64,000 nucleotides of DNA from Moraxellaceae bacterium (GTDB lineage Bacteria > Pseudomonadota > Gammaproteobacteria > Pseudomonadales > Moraxellaceae): the NCBI GenBank assembly GCA_020697295.1, contig JAJFBF010000003.1:1-64000 (forward strand), written 5' to 3'. A program made the translations under genes and the position numbers. Every line of letters starts with the position of its first letter. Within the stretch, counting starts at the first letter, position 1. This document shows, one piece after another, positions 16,340-25,190 of this stretch. The notes below the pieces were generated by a model. The model did no database searches and was not told the DNA's origin. It worked only from the letters and a program-made list of their open reading frames with translations.

Positions 16340-17330
16340 ACTCGTCTGTCCCGCCGGCTCGCTGCCCGCGCTGAAGGCCGCTGTCGACAACGGCGCTGAC
16401 TGCGTCTACGTCGGCTTTCGCGACCAGACCAATGCGCGCAACTTCGCCGGCCTCAATTTTGACGAGGCCAGCCTGCGCGACGGCATTGCCTATGCGCAGG
16501 CACGCGGCGTGAAAGTGTTTGTGGCGCTCAATACCTTTGCCCTGGCGGAGGATGTCACGCCCTGGCATCGCGCCATCGACCAGGCGGCGGCACTGGGGGT
16601 GGCGGCCGTCATCCTTGCCGATATCGGGCTGCTGCAGTACGCCAGCCAGAAACACCCGTCCCTGCGCCTGCACCTGTCGGTCCAGGGCTCGGCCACCACC
16701 CACGAGGCGCTGGATTTTTATCGCCGTCAGTTCGGCATCGTGCGCGCGGTGCTGCCGCGCGTGCTCTCCGTGGGCCAGGTGCGCGCCATTGTCGAAGCCT
16801 CGCCGGTGGAGATCGAAGTCTTCGGCTTTGGCAGCCTCTGCGTCATGGTCGAGGGGCGCTGCCTGCTCTCGTCCTATGCCACCGGTGAATCGCCCAACAA
16901 TTTCGGCGCGTGTTCGCCGGGCAGCGCCGTGCGCTGGGAAAAAACGGCACAGGGGCTGGATGCCCGCCTCAACGGCATCCTCATCGACCGCTTCGCGGAT
17001 GACGAGAACGCCGGCTATCCCACCCTGTGCAAGGGTCGATTCGAGGTCAACAACGAAACCTATTACGCGCTCGAGGAGCCGACCAGCCTGAATACGCTGG
17101 AGCTGCTGCCGCAGCTGGTGGCCATGGGCGTGCGCGCCATCAAGATCGAGGGGCGGCAGCGCAGCCCCGGCTATATCGCGACGGTGACGCGCACCTGGCG
17201 CGAGGCCATCGATGCCGTCGGGCGCGAGCGCGAGGCATTTATCGTCAAGTCATCCTGGCTGGGCGAGCTGGATCGTCTGTCGGAGGGTCGCCAGCACACG
17301 CTGGGGGCCTACAGCCGCAAATGGAAATGA
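16320..17330 (+). CDS. ubiU: UbiU, U32-family protein for O2-independent ubiquinone hydroxylation
   Basis: A 336-residue protein starting at ATG 16320 inside the end of yhcC. It has the U32 peptidase-like fold start (ELVCPAGSLPALKAAVDNGADCVYVG) and four cysteines in the pattern of the UbiU 4Fe-4S cluster: C-x6-C (SLCVMVEGRC, near residue 173), then C in NNFGACSPG and C in YPTLCKG. The E. coli protein is 331 residues. UbiU and UbiV form a heterodimer that hydroxylates the ubiquinone ring without oxygen, probably taking oxygen from prephenate. Its stop overlaps the possible upstream ATG of ubiV, and the gene is followed by ubiV and ubiT. Confidence 0.93.
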   Translation: MTIPCIELVCPAGSLPALKAAVDNGADCVYVGFRDQTNARNFAGLNFDEASLRDGIAYAQARGVKVFVALNTFALAEDVTPWHRAIDQAAALGVAAVILADIGLLQYASQKHPSLRLHLSVQGSATTHEALDFYRRQFGIVRAVLPRVLSVGQVRAIVEASPVEIEVFGFGSLCVMVEGRCLLSSYATGESPNNFGACSPGSAVRWEKTAQGLDARLNGILIDRFADDENAGYPTLCKGRFEVNNETYYALEEPTSLNTLELLPQLVAMGVRAIKIEGRQRSPGYIATVTRTWREAIDAVGREREAFIVKSSWLGELDRLSEGRQHTLGAYSRKWK

Positions 17331-17365
17331 AGCCCGTGGCCGGCGTGCCGGGGAGGGGAGTGGGT

Positions 17366-18283
17366 ATGCGCCTGAAGCTGTCACTGGGGCCGCTGCTGTA
17401 CTACTGGCCCCGCCAGACCGTGCTGGATTTCTACGCGGCGGTGGCGGACTCGCCGGTGGACATTGTCTATCTCGGGGAAGCGGTCTGTTCCCGGCGCCAC
17501 GAGCTCGATCTCGATGACTGGGCCCGGATCGCGGCGACGCTTGCCGAGGCAGGCAAGGAAGTGGTGCTGGCCTCGCAGGTGCTGCTGGAGTCCGGCGCCG
17601 ACCTGCGCCGGCTGAAGCAATTGCTGCGCCTGCAAGCGACAGTGGAGGCCAATGACAGTTCCGCCGTCGGCTTGCTGACGAAGGACGGACCGGTACCCTT
17701 CGTGGCCGGCATGCCCCTCAATGTCTACAACGCCGATGCCCTGGGTCTGTTGCGCCAGTTGGGGGCGCGGCGCTGGGTCGCCCCCATGGAGATGTCGGCG
17801 CGGCAGGTGGCCCTGCTGGCAGCTTCCCAGCAGGGCCTTATCGAAACCGAGGTCTTTGCCTATGGCCGCATGCCGCTGGCCTATTCCTCGCGCTGCTTTA
17901 CCGCCCGCCACTTCGATCTCGAGAAGGACGGCTGCCAGTTCCGCTGCCTCGAACACCCGGATGGCCTGGAGATGCTGACGCGCGAGCATGAATCCTTCCT
18001 GGTCATCAACGGCATCCAGACGCAGTCGGCCCAGGTCTGCGACCTGCTGGCCGATGTGCCCAGCGCCGTCGCCGCCGGCATCGACATTTTGCGCATCAGC
18101 CCGCAGCAGGCGCATACCCTGGATATCGTGCAGCTCTATCGCGATGTCATCGACGGGCGCCGGCCCGCTGGGGATGCCTTTGCCGGTGCCGCGCCGCTGC
18201 GGCCGGGAAAGCCCTGCAACGGCTATTTTCATGGCCAGCCCGGCCTTGGCCTCGTGCTGCCCCAGGAGACACCTCCATGCTGA
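17366..18283 (+). CDS. ubiV: UbiV, partner of UbiU in O2-independent ubiquinone synthesis
   Basis: A 305-residue U32-family protein. The ATG at 17366 was chosen because GGGGAGGGG lies 8 bases upstream and MRLKLSLGPLLYYWPRQ fits the family start; the in-frame ATG at 17327, overlapping the ubiU stop, would add 13 residues. Cluster ligands are visible as a cysteine in LGEAVCSRRHEL near residue 38 and the group SSRCFTARHFDLEKDGCQFRC near residues 175-195, matching the four-cysteine pattern of UbiV. It needs UbiU for function. It overlaps ubiT by 7 bases. Confidence 0.92.
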   Translation: MRLKLSLGPLLYYWPRQTVLDFYAAVADSPVDIVYLGEAVCSRRHELDLDDWARIAATLAEAGKEVVLASQVLLESGADLRRLKQLLRLQATVEANDSSAVGLLTKDGPVPFVAGMPLNVYNADALGLLRQLGARRWVAPMEMSARQVALLAASQQGLIETEVFAYGRMPLAYSSRCFTARHFDLEKDGCQFRCLEHPDGLEMLTREHESFLVINGIQTQSAQVCDLLADVPSAVAAGIDILRISPQQAHTLDIVQLYRDVIDGRRPAGDAFAGAAPLRPGKPCNGYFHGQPGLGLVLPQETPPC

Positions 18284-18810
18284 AGCTGTCATTCCCGTCG
18301 CGCCGGGTGGCCTCCCGCCTCGCCGACCTGCAAATTCCGGCGCCGCTGGCGAAGCTCCACTCCGCATTGCCGCAACTGCCGCCTTCGCTGCTGCTGGCAA
18401 GCCTGCTCAACCTGGCGCTGGGGCAGGGCGTGTCCGCGATTCCGGTCCGGCTTCATGGCCGCCAGGTACGTTTCGTCATCCAGGACGCCGGCCTCGACTT
18501 GTGCCTGGAGCTGGGCACGCAGGGCTTCCTGCCGGCGGCGCTGCCGCGCCAGCCCTGTGACGCCACCATCAGCGCCTCGCACCGGGATTTCCTGGCGCTT
18601 GCCCGGCGCTCCGAGGATGCGGACACGCTGTTCTTCATGCGCCGCCTGGTGATGGAAGGGGATACCGAAGTGGGCCTGCTGGTGCGCAACCTGCTCGATG
18701 CCGTCGAGCTCGATCGCCTCGGGCTCCTGCGCTTTGCGCCCTGGCGGGTGCTGGCGCAGGCGCATGGCCTGATGCGCGCGCGCTCAGGCGGGCGTCGGGT
18801 GTTGTGGTGA
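18277..18810 (+). CDS. ubiT: UbiT, SCP2-domain accessory factor of anaerobic ubiquinone synthesis
   Basis: A 177-residue protein with a sterol-carrier-protein-2-like domain over most of its length (LNLALGQGVSAIPVRLHGRQVRFVIQDAG, then CDATISASHRDFLALARR, then FFMRRLVMEGDTEVGLLVRNLLDAVEL). Length and motifs match E. coli UbiT (174 residues), which binds the isoprenoid tail of ubiquinone intermediates for UbiUV. In E. coli ubiT is divergent from ubiUV; here the three are one operon in the order U-V-T. Its last 27 bases overlap the convergent end of ubiX. Confidence 0.9.
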   Translation: MLKLSFPSRRVASRLADLQIPAPLAKLHSALPQLPPSLLLASLLNLALGQGVSAIPVRLHGRQVRFVIQDAGLDLCLELGTQGFLPAALPRQPCDATISASHRDFLALARRSEDADTLFFMRRLVMEGDTEVGLLVRNLLDAVELDRLGLLRFAPWRVLAQAHGLMRARSGGRRVLW

Positions 18811-19416
18811 GTCGCGGCCCCAGCCCGGCAACAGGCCCGGCAAGTCCAGTTGCGCCAGCACGCGATCGACCACGAAGTCGACGAGGTCCTGCAGGCTTTG
18901 CGGCTGCTGGTAGAAGGCCGGGCAGGGCGGCATCACCGTCGCGCCCAGGCGGGCAAGGCGCGCCATATTGTTGAGGTGCAAGGCGGAAAACGGCATTTCG
19001 CGCGGCAGCAGGATAAGCCGGTGGCCTTCCTTCAGCACCACGTCCGCGGCGCGCTCGATCAGGTTGTTGCTGAGGCCGGCGGCAATGGCGGCCAGGGTGC
19101 CCATGCTGCAGGGACAGATCACCATGCGCCGTGGCGCGCCGGAGCCCGAGGCCGGCGCCGCGGTCCACTCGTGCTTGCCGAGCACGCGCAGGATGCCCTT
19201 GGTGCTGCCGCAACGCGCGCGCCAGGCTTGCGCCGCCGCGTCGCTGTCGGCGGGCAATTCGAAGTCCATCTCGAGGCGCAGGACTTCGCGCGCGGCATCG
19301 GACACCAGCAATAATACCTCCTGTTCGCGCTCGAGCAGCGCGCCCAGCAGGGTCAGGGCATAGGGCATGCCGGATGCGCCGGTAATGGCGAGGGTGAGGC
19401 GGGGATCGACTGTCAT
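18784..19416 (-). CDS. ubiX: UbiX flavin prenyltransferase
   Basis: A 210-residue enzyme of the UbiX/Pad1 family. It opens with the flavin-binding TLAITGASGMPYAL. CPCSMGTLAAIAAGLSNNLIERAADVVLKE near residues 105-135 and LILLPREMPFSALHLNNM near residue 140 are the conserved core. UbiX attaches a dimethylallyl group to FMN to make prenylated FMN, the cofactor of UbiD. It is divergent from ubiD (113 bases apart) and converges on ubiT with a 27-base overlap, so the ubiquinone genes form one block. Confidence 0.95.
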   Translation of the reverse strand: MTVDPRLTLAITGASGMPYALTLLGALLEREQEVLLLVSDAAREVLRLEMDFELPADSDAAAQAWRARCGSTKGILRVLGKHEWTAAPASGSGAPRRMVICPCSMGTLAAIAAGLSNNLIERAADVVLKEGHRLILLPREMPFSALHLNNMARLARLGATVMPPCPAFYQQPQSLQDLVDFVVDRVLAQLDLPGLLPGWGRDSPQHPTPA

Positions 19417-19457
19417 GAAAACACTCCAGAATTTTTATTCATTCAGCACCTGTCCCG

Positions 19458-19477
19458 GCAGGTCGGGATTCATCCCG
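19458..19477. repeat. Dispersed 20-bp hairpin repeat, copy 1
   Basis: The 20-base word GCAGGTCGGGATTCATCCCG lies in the ubiX-ubiD divergent gap and recurs exactly at 42392-42411. It contains a CGGGAT/ATCCCG inverted repeat. Such short palindromic words are scattered between genes in many pseudomonad-like genomes. Confidence 0.6.
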
Positions 19478-19529
19478 GCAGACACCGGGCAGCACTCTCT
19501 ACCGGATAAGGTTTGTAACCGGAGCGACC

Positions 19530-20990
19530 GTGAAATTCCTTGATCTGCGCGAGTTTCTGGCTTTTCTTGAACGCGAGGGCGAATTGCGCCGCATTCGCCA
19601 GGAGGTGGATCCGCACCTTGAGGTCACCGAGATCTGTGACCGCGTGCTGCGCCAGGGCGGCCCGGCGTTATTGTTCGAGAATCCGCGCGGCAGCCGAATG
19701 CCGCTGCTCGCCAATCTCTTTGGTACGCCGCGGCGCATCGCGCTGGGCATGGGCCTCAAGGATCCGTCGGAGCTGCGGGCGCTCGGCCTGCGCCTGGCCG
19801 AACTGCGTGCGCCGCAGGGCCTTGCCGCACGCGGACTGTTCAATCAATTGCCGCTGGTCAAGCAGGTCCTGGACATGGCGCCACGCATTGTCGGCAGTGC
19901 GCCCTGCCAGGAGCGGATGCTCGAGGGCGCGGCTGTCGACCTGGGCCTGCTGCCCATCCAGACCTGCTGGCCGGGCGATGTGGCGCCGCTGGTGACCTGG
20001 CCGCTCGTCATCACCCGGGGGCCGGAGCAGGATCGCCTCAATGTCGGCATCTACCGCCAGCAGGTCATCGCTCGCAACCGGCTCATCATGCGCTGGCTCT
20101 CGCATCGCGGCGGCGCGCTCGACTACCAGGCCTTTCGCGCCCGTCATCCCGGCCAGCCCTTTCCGGTCGCGGTGGCCATTGGCGCCGATCCGGCCACCAT
20201 CCTGGCCGCCGTCACTCCGATCCCCGATTCGCTGTCGGAGTTTGCCTTTGCCGGCCTGTTGCGCGGTGCGAAGACGCAGCTGGTGAAATGCCGGTCGCAT
20301 GGACTGCTGGTGCCCGCCAGCGCGGAAATCGTGCTCGAGGGTTTCATTTATCCCGACGATGAGGCCGACGAGGGCCCGTTTGGCGATCACACCGGCTATT
20401 ACAACGAAGTGGCGCGCTTTCCGGTCTTTACCGTGGAGCGCATGACCATGCGCGCGCAGCCCATCTACCACAGTACCTATACCGGCCGCCCCCCGGATGA
20501 GCCCGCCGTGCTCGGGGCCGCCATGAATGAGCTCTTTGTGCCGCTGCTGCAGCAGCAGTTTCCGGAGGTGCAGGATTTCCACCTGCCCCCGGAAGGCTGC
20601 TCCTACCGCATCGCTGTGGTCAGTATCCGCAAGCAGTACGCCGGCCATGCGCGGCGCGTGATGATGGGCATCTGGTCCTTCCTGCGCCAGTTCAGTTATA
20701 CCAAGTTCATCATCGTCGTTGACGAGGATGTGGATATCCGCTCGTGGAACGACGTGATCTGGGCCGTCACCACGCGCATGGACCCGGCCCGCGACACACT
20801 GCTGGTCGAGGGCACGCCGATCGACTATCTCGACTTTGCCTCGCCGGTTCCGGGGCTCGGCTCCAAGATGGGACTGGACGCCACCCACAAGTGGCCGGGC
20901 GAGACGACGCGCGAGTGGGGGCGGGCGATTGCCCGCGACCCGGCAGTGGTGGCGCGGGTCGACCAGCTGTGGCGTGAACTGGGATTGTAG
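19530..20990 (+). CDS. ubiD: UbiD decarboxylase for 3-polyprenyl-4-hydroxybenzoate
   Basis: A 486-residue enzyme with a GTG start at 19530, matching the usual UbiD length. Family marks: [19 protein letters not shown] at the start, [15 protein letters not shown] near residue 110, [14 protein letters not shown] near residue 168, [10 protein letters not shown] and [13 protein letters not shown] near residues 268-295 (prenyl-FMN site), and [12 protein letters not shown] near residue 398. It removes the carboxyl group from the ubiquinone precursor using prenylated FMN made by UbiX. With UbiUVT next door, the block covers two distinct steps of the pathway. Confidence 0.95.
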   Translation: MKFLDLREFLAFLEREGELRRIRQEVDPHLEVTEICDRVLRQGGPALLFENPRGSRMPLLANLFGTPRRIALGMGLKDPSELRALGLRLAELRAPQGLAARGLFNQLPLVKQVLDMAPRIVGSAPCQERMLEGAAVDLGLLPIQTCWPGDVAPLVTWPLVITRGPEQDRLNVGIYRQQVIARNRLIMRWLSHRGGALDYQAFRARHPGQPFPVAVAIGADPATILAAVTPIPDSLSEFAFAGLLRGAKTQLVKCRSHGLLVPASAEIVLEGFIYPDDEADEGPFGDHTGYYNEVARFPVFTVERMTMRAQPIYHSTYTGRPPDEPAVLGAAMNELFVPLLQQQFPEVQDFHLPPEGCSYRIAVVSIRKQYAGHARRVMMGIWSFLRQFSYTKFIIVVDEDVDIRSWNDVIWAVTTRMDPARDTLLVEGTPIDYLDFASPVPGLGSKMGLDATHKWPGETTREWGRAIARDPAVVARVDQLWRELGL

Positions 20991-21017
20991 ATACCTGGCA
21001 GGATTTCCGCTGAAGTC

Positions 21018-21058
21018 TTGACCGGTGTCATGGTGGCAGGAGCGACGGCGGGCAGAAT
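21018..21058 (+). promoter_or_regulatory. Possible Anr/Dnr (FNR-type) promoter of moaB-moeA
   Basis: TTGACCGGTGTCAT at 21018-21031 is an imperfect box (TTGAC on the left, GTCAT on the right). CAGAAT at 21053-21058 follows after 21 bases. It is weaker than the boxes at 15143 and 28582, and is listed mainly because position and spacing repeat the pattern of the other anaerobic genes here. Confidence 0.4.
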
Positions 21059-21170
21059 GCCGCCAGCCAGTCTCCCGCAGCGTCATTCTGGCGGGATTCA
21101 GGCGCGAGTTTCTGCTACTGCCCTGCACCGGACGGGCTATCTCCACGGAGAGGTGCGGTGATCGCGGCGG

Positions 21171-21197
21171 CGGGTTCATGCTGGAGGCATGAACCCG
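21171..21197 (+). other. Perfect hairpin in the moaB leader
   Basis: CGGGTTCATGC at 21171-21181 pairs perfectly with GCATGAACCCG at 21187-21197 around a 5-base loop (11-bp stem). No T run follows, and the stem ends 23 bases before the moaB ATG, so it is not a terminator. It could be an RNA element or a protein-binding palindrome. It is far too small for the known Moco riboswitch. Confidence 0.55.
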
Positions 21198-21220
21198 ACA
21201 CCTGTCATCGAGGAATTGTC

Positions 21221-21778
21221 ATGTCCCATTTATCCACGCCCACTTTCCAGCCCCTGCGCATCGCGGTGCTGACCATCAGTGATACCCGCAACTTCGGGAA
21301 TGACACTTCCGGCCAGGCCCTGGCGGACCTGCTGCAGGCCGCCGGCCACGTGCTCGCCGAGCGCGCGCTGGTCATCGACGATGTCTGGCAGATCCGGGCG
21401 CGAGTTGCGCAGTGGATCGCCGATCCGTCGGTGCAGGTGGTGATCATGACCGGCGGCACCGGCTTTACCGCGCGCGACAATACGCCGCAGGCGGTCGCGC
21501 CCCTGCTCGACAAGCAGGTGGAGGGTTTTGGCGAGCTGTTCCGCCAGGTTTCCATCGCCGAGATTGGCACCTCCATGATGCAGTCGCGCGCCCTGGCCGG
21601 TCTTTCCAACGGCACCCTCGTGGCCTGCCTGCCGGGCTCGACCGGCGCCTGCCGCACGGGCTGGAACCAGGTGCTGCAGGCGCAGCTCGACAGCCGTACC
21701 CGGCCCTGCAATTTCGTGCCTCATCTCAAGAGCCTGCCGGAGCAGGTCGTTGTGGCCTGCGCGAGTCGCGCCTTATGA
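21221..21778 (+). CDS. moaB: MoaB/MogA-type molybdopterin cofactor protein
   Basis: A 185-residue protein; the ATG at 21221 has GAGGAATT just upstream. The MoCF-fold core is clear: IAVLTISDTRNFGNDTSGQ at the start, VQVVIMTGGTGFTARDNT near residue 75 (GGTG loop binding molybdopterin) and LVACLPGSTGACRTGW near residue 135. Family: adenylation of molybdopterin before molybdenum insertion. Its stop overlaps the moeA start (ATGA), so the two proteins that act in sequence are co-translated. These serve NarG further downstream. Confidence 0.93.
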   Translation: MSHLSTPTFQPLRIAVLTISDTRNFGNDTSGQALADLLQAAGHVLAERALVIDDVWQIRARVAQWIADPSVQVVIMTGGTGFTARDNTPQAVAPLLDKQVEGFGELFRQVSIAEIGTSMMQSRALAGLSNGTLVACLPGSTGACRTGWNQVLQAQLDSRTRPCNFVPHLKSLPEQVVVACASRAL

Positions 21779-23004
21779 GCGCCTGCGACAGCGGCGCCTT
21801 GACCCCGGTCGACCAGGCCATTGCCACGCTGCTGGAGTGCGCGCCGGCGCCACCGCCGGTCGAGCAGGTGGCGCTGGCCCAGGCCCTCGGGCGGGTGCTC
21901 GCCGAGGATATCGTCGCGCCCGCCGATGTGCCGGCCTGGGACAACAGCGCCATGGACGGCTATGCCCTGCGCGCCGCCGACCTGCCACTGGCCGGAGGAT
22001 GGCTGCCGCTGGCGGCGCGCATCGCCGCGGGCGAGGCGGCGGAGGATCCGCTGCCGGCGGGTCATGCCGTGCGCATCTTCACCGGCGCGCCCCTGCCCCC
22101 GGGCGCCGATACGGTGGTGGCGCAGGAAAACTGCGAGGCCGAAGGCAATCGCGTGCGCCTGCCCGCGATCCGCCACGGCGAACATGTCCGTCATCGCGGC
22201 GAGGAGCTGATTGCCGGCGTCGTGGTGCTGGGCGCCGGAAAACGCCTGCGCCCGCCCGAGCTGGGCCTGCTCGCCAGCCTCGGCTGCGCGCAGGTGCCGG
22301 TGTATCGCCCCTTGCGCGTGGGCCTGCTCTCCAGCGGGGATGAATTGCGCGAGCCGGGTGAGCCGCTGGCGCCCGGTCAGATCTACAACGCCAACCGCTA
22401 CAGTGTCGGCGCCATCCTGACCCGGCTGGGCTGCAGCGTGCGCGACTTCGGCATTGTCGAGGACACGCTGGCCGCCACCCGCGAGGCGCTGCGCCGCGCA
22501 GCCGGCGACTGCGACGTGCTCATAAGTTCCGGCGGCGTTTCGGTGGGCGAGGAAGACCATATCAAGCAGGCCGTGCGCGACCTGGGTTCCCTGCAGCTGT
22601 GGCGGCTGGCCATCCAGCCGGGCAAGCCGATGGCCTTCGGCGAGGTGGCCGGCACGCCCTGGCTGGGTCTGCCCGGCAATCCGGCCGCGGCGCTGGTGAC
22701 GGCGCTGGCGGTGGCGCGCCCCTTCCTGCTGCGCGCACAGGGTCTCGCCGCGGTGCTACCACCGGCGCTGGAGCTGCCTGCCGGTTTTGACTGGCCCGCG
22801 CCACGGACGCGCCGGCAATACCTGCGCGCGCGCCTCGAGGCCGATGCCGTCGGAAAGCTCTGCGTTGTTCCCCATCCGCGGCAGGGTTCCGCTATGCTGA
22901 CAGCTGCCGCCTGGTCGGACGGGCTGGCGGTGATCGAAGCCGGTCGCCAGCTGGTGCGCGGGGAAGGCGTCACCTTCCTGCCTTATGAATTACTGCTGCA
23001 ATAG
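21775..23004 (+). CDS. moeA: MoeA molybdopterin molybdenumtransferase
   Basis: A 409-residue enzyme of usual MoeA length. Marks are DVPAWDNSAMDGYALRA near residue 45, IFTGAPLPPGADTVVAQE near residue 102, the MoCF-like loop GDCDVLISSGGVSVGEEDH near residue 245 and the C-terminal PWLGLPGNPAAALV near residue 298. MoeA uses adenylated molybdopterin to insert molybdate. It is translationally coupled to moaB and followed 52 bases later by plsC. Confidence 0.95.
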   Translation: MSACDSGALTPVDQAIATLLECAPAPPPVEQVALAQALGRVLAEDIVAPADVPAWDNSAMDGYALRAADLPLAGGWLPLAARIAAGEAAEDPLPAGHAVRIFTGAPLPPGADTVVAQENCEAEGNRVRLPAIRHGEHVRHRGEELIAGVVVLGAGKRLRPPELGLLASLGCAQVPVYRPLRVGLLSSGDELREPGEPLAPGQIYNANRYSVGAILTRLGCSVRDFGIVEDTLAATREALRRAAGDCDVLISSGGVSVGEEDHIKQAVRDLGSLQLWRLAIQPGKPMAFGEVAGTPWLGLPGNPAAALVTALAVARPFLLRAQGLAAVLPPALELPAGFDWPAPRTRRQYLRARLEADAVGKLCVVPHPRQGSAMLTAAAWSDGLAVIEAGRQLVRGEGVTFLPYELLLQ

Positions 23005-23056
23005 CAATTGCAGGACATGGCCGGTTTCCGGACCGGCCTTTAGCAGAGGGATTGCC

Positions 23057-23806
23057 ATGAAGTTGCTGAACGCGCTGCGCTCGCTCGTTTTTTATATCGG
23101 CTACGCGCTGACGCTGGTGCTTTCCAGTGTGCTGATGACCGTGCTGGGCGTGCTGACTTTTCGCAAGGCAGCGCAATGGATCGGAGTGGCCTGGTGCCGG
23201 CTGGCCTTATGGTGGGCGCGCGTGGTCTGCGGTATCCGCTACGAAGTCACGGGCCGGGAAAATATCCCGGCCGGCGGCGTGCTGGTGCTGGCCAAGCACG
23301 AGAGCGTGTGGGAAACCCTGCTGCTGCAAAGCCTGTTCTACCCGGCCGCCACCGTGCTCAAGCGTGAGCTGTTGTGGATTCCCTTCTTTGGCTGGGGCCT
23401 GCGTTACTCCGATCCCATCGCCATCAATCGCGCCGAGCGCACCAACGCCCTCAAGGCGGTGCTGCGCCAGGGCGCCGACCGCCTGCGCAACGGTCGCCGC
23501 ATCGTGATCTTTCCGGAAGGCACGCGCGCCCGTCCGGGCGAGGCGCTGCCGTATTCGGTGGGGGGCGCCATGCTGGCGGTGCGTACCGGCGTGCCGGTCG
23601 TGCCCGTTGCGCTCAACTCCGGCGACTGCTGGCCGCGCGGCACCATGATCAAGACCCCGGGCCTGATCCGCGTGATCATCGGCCGGCCGCTGGACGTGAC
23701 CGACCTCTCGGCCAAGGCGCTCAACGCGCAGGTGGAGGAGTGGATCGAGGCGCAGGTGCGCGGCCTGCGCGATGCCGCGCTCACGTCCCTGCCGGCGCCG
23801 ACCTGA
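23057..23806 (+). CDS. plsC: 1-acyl-sn-glycerol-3-phosphate acyltransferase
   Basis: A 249-residue membrane-associated acyltransferase; the ATG at 23057 has AGAGGG upstream and gives a short N-terminus before the first membrane helix. The catalytic motif is AKHESVWET (H-x4-E rather than H-x4-D, a variant common in beta/gamma PlsC), near residue 80. The substrate-binding FPEGTR lies near residue 155, and PVVPVALNSG near residue 184 is also conserved. It makes phosphatidic acid. It ends about 100 bases before the convergent DGC-domain gene. Confidence 0.92.
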   Translation: MKLLNALRSLVFYIGYALTLVLSSVLMTVLGVLTFRKAAQWIGVAWCRLALWWARVVCGIRYEVTGRENIPAGGVLVLAKHESVWETLLLQSLFYPAATVLKRELLWIPFFGWGLRYSDPIAINRAERTNALKAVLRQGADRLRNGRRIVIFPEGTRARPGEALPYSVGGAMLAVRTGVPVVPVALNSGDCWPRGTMIKTPGLIRVIIGRPLDVTDLSAKALNAQVEEWIEAQVRGLRDAALTSLPAPT

Positions 23807-23823
23807 GGACAGGCGGAACTGAC

Positions 23824-23850
23824 CGGCGCACCGGGCTCGCCCGGGCGCCG
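23824..23850. other. Strong hairpin between convergent plsC and the DGC gene
   Basis: CGGCGC, a bulged A, and CCGGGC pair with GCCCGG and GCGCCG around a 2-base loop, giving 12 GC-rich base pairs. No T tract follows on either strand, so a terminator function is possible but not shown. Confidence 0.4.
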
Positions 23851-23903
23851 TTCAGGCCGGCGCCTCCCTTGCCGCGCCATTCCTGCCACTTCGCCAGGCC
23901 TGT

Positions 23904-24278
23904 TCAGGCCAGTCGCGCATCCTTGAGCACCAGGCGGCTCACTTCGACGAATACCCGGTCGCTTTCCTCCGCCGTGCAATCCGCATGCGCGCGCTTGCGC
24001 AGGCCAAGCTGGCTCAACGTCACATGCGCGTCGGGGACGATGCCGTGGCGCTCCAGGCAGTGCTGCACGCAATGCAGCGCGCAGCCATCGAGGGCGAGGA
24101 TGCGCCGGCCGGACGCGGCCTTTGTCACCAGCGGCGCGACATCGCCACCGACGCCGGCGATGCAGGACATTTCGGCCAGTCCGCTGCGGTCCAGCCGGAT
24201 CGCGATGGCATTGGCCAGCTGCGCCACGTTGGAGCAGCCGGAGCAGGAATACACGAGCGGTAGCGAAGTGTCGGGCAT
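23904..24278 (-). CDS. DGC-domain putative zinc-binding protein
   Basis: A 124-residue cysteine-rich protein. The start at 24278 begins right before the conserved part (LPLVYSCSGCSNVAQLAN). The DGC motif appears as ILALDGCALHCVQHCLE near residues 72-88, and a second conserved stretch is AEMSCIAGVGGD near residue 40. The family is annotated as probable zinc binders of unknown role. It lies 76 bases downstream of the Dnr-like regulator on the same strand, so it is probably co-expressed under low oxygen or NO. Confidence 0.8.
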   Translation of the reverse strand: MPDTSLPLVYSCSGCSNVAQLANAIAIRLDRSGLAEMSCIAGVGGDVAPLVTKAASGRRILALDGCALHCVQHCLERHGIVPDAHVTLSQLGLRKRAHADCTAEESDRVFVEVSRLVLKDARLA

Positions 24279-24354
24279 GGCGGCCTCACGACGTCGGAAT
24301 TCACCGCCTGCAGGCGCAGCCGGTATGAAAAAAAGGCCAGCCACGACCACCGCA

Positions 24355-25032
24355 CTACTCGTTGTAGGCGAGGAGGGCCTGCTGGTCGAGCACATGGATG
24401 CGGCGCCGGTCGATGCGGATCAGTCCGGAGTCGACAAAGCGGTGCAGGATGCGCGAGAAGGTTTCCGGCTGGATGCCGAGGCGCGAGGCCACCAGGCATT
24501 TCGGCACGTCAAAATCGATGACATCCCCGCCGTTTTCCTGCTCCAGCAACAAGTAGCGGATCACCCGTTGCCCGGCATTGGCCAGCGTCAGCGTGTCGAT
24601 CTCGTTGAGGCGCTGGTGCAGGCGCACGCTGAGGGTGGCGAGGATGTCGAGGCAGATCTGCGGATGCTCCTCCAGCAGGCGGCGATAAGTGCTGCCTTCA
24701 ATGCTGACGAGGACGCTGGGCTTGAGCGCGGTGGCGGAGACCGGGTACACCTTGACGCCGGTAAAGAGCAGGGCCTCCGCGAAGGACTGGCCGGGCTTGA
24801 TGACCTCGACGAGCTTGTCGCGGCCATTGCCGAAGGAGCGGTGCAGCTTGACCTGGCCCTCGGCGAGATAATAGAAGCGCTCGGCCTTGTCGCCCTGGTG
24901 AAAAAGCGTGCTGCCATTGTCGAGCTTTTTCAGGTGGGCGCGGCTGCATAACTCGCGCATCGGCTCTTCGGGCAATTTCTGGAAGAGATGGTGGTGGCGC
25001 ATGGCCTGCAGGATGGTCGGATCACTTAGCAT
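24355..25032 (-). CDS. dnr: Crp/Fnr-family regulator, Dnr-like
   Basis: A 225-residue regulator; the ATG at 25032 begins the conserved part (LSDPTILQAMRHHHLF). Residues 15-135 form the cyclic-nucleotide-binding-like beta-barrel (LDNGSTLFHQGDKAERFYYLAEGQVKLHR type), followed by the long dimer helix and a helix-turn-helix near residues 175-200 (ASRLGIQPETFSRILHRF). The N-terminal cysteines of oxygen-sensing FNR/Anr are absent, so it is of the Dnr/NnrR class that responds to NO rather than to oxygen directly; heme binding is known for Dnr and not visible here. It is close to narXL and has an FNR-type box of its own upstream. Confidence 0.82.
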   Translation of the reverse strand: MLSDPTILQAMRHHHLFQKLPEEPMRELCSRAHLKKLDNGSTLFHQGDKAERFYYLAEGQVKLHRSFGNGRDKLVEVIKPGQSFAEALLFTGVKVYPVSATALKPSVLVSIEGSTYRRLLEEHPQICLDILATLSVRLHQRLNEIDTLTLANAGQRVIRYLLLEQENGGDVIDFDVPKCLVASRLGIQPETFSRILHRFVDSGLIRIDRRRIHVLDQQALLAYNE

Positions 25033-25190
25033 GGGATACCTCCGCTTGACCCAGACTAACGGCTGAGTGACAAGTCTGCCTGTCCCTGCAGGGCTAACCC
25101 CAAAGAGGGAGGCCATGCGCACAGCAATCGGTATTCTCCTGCCAGGAAGTGTCCGTCCACGCAGCATGGCGTGATCCGGCCGCGGCGACC

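Noticed and set aside
21171-21197. Moco riboswitch before moaB
   Set aside because: The known Moco element is well over 100 bases with several stems; here there is one short hairpin.
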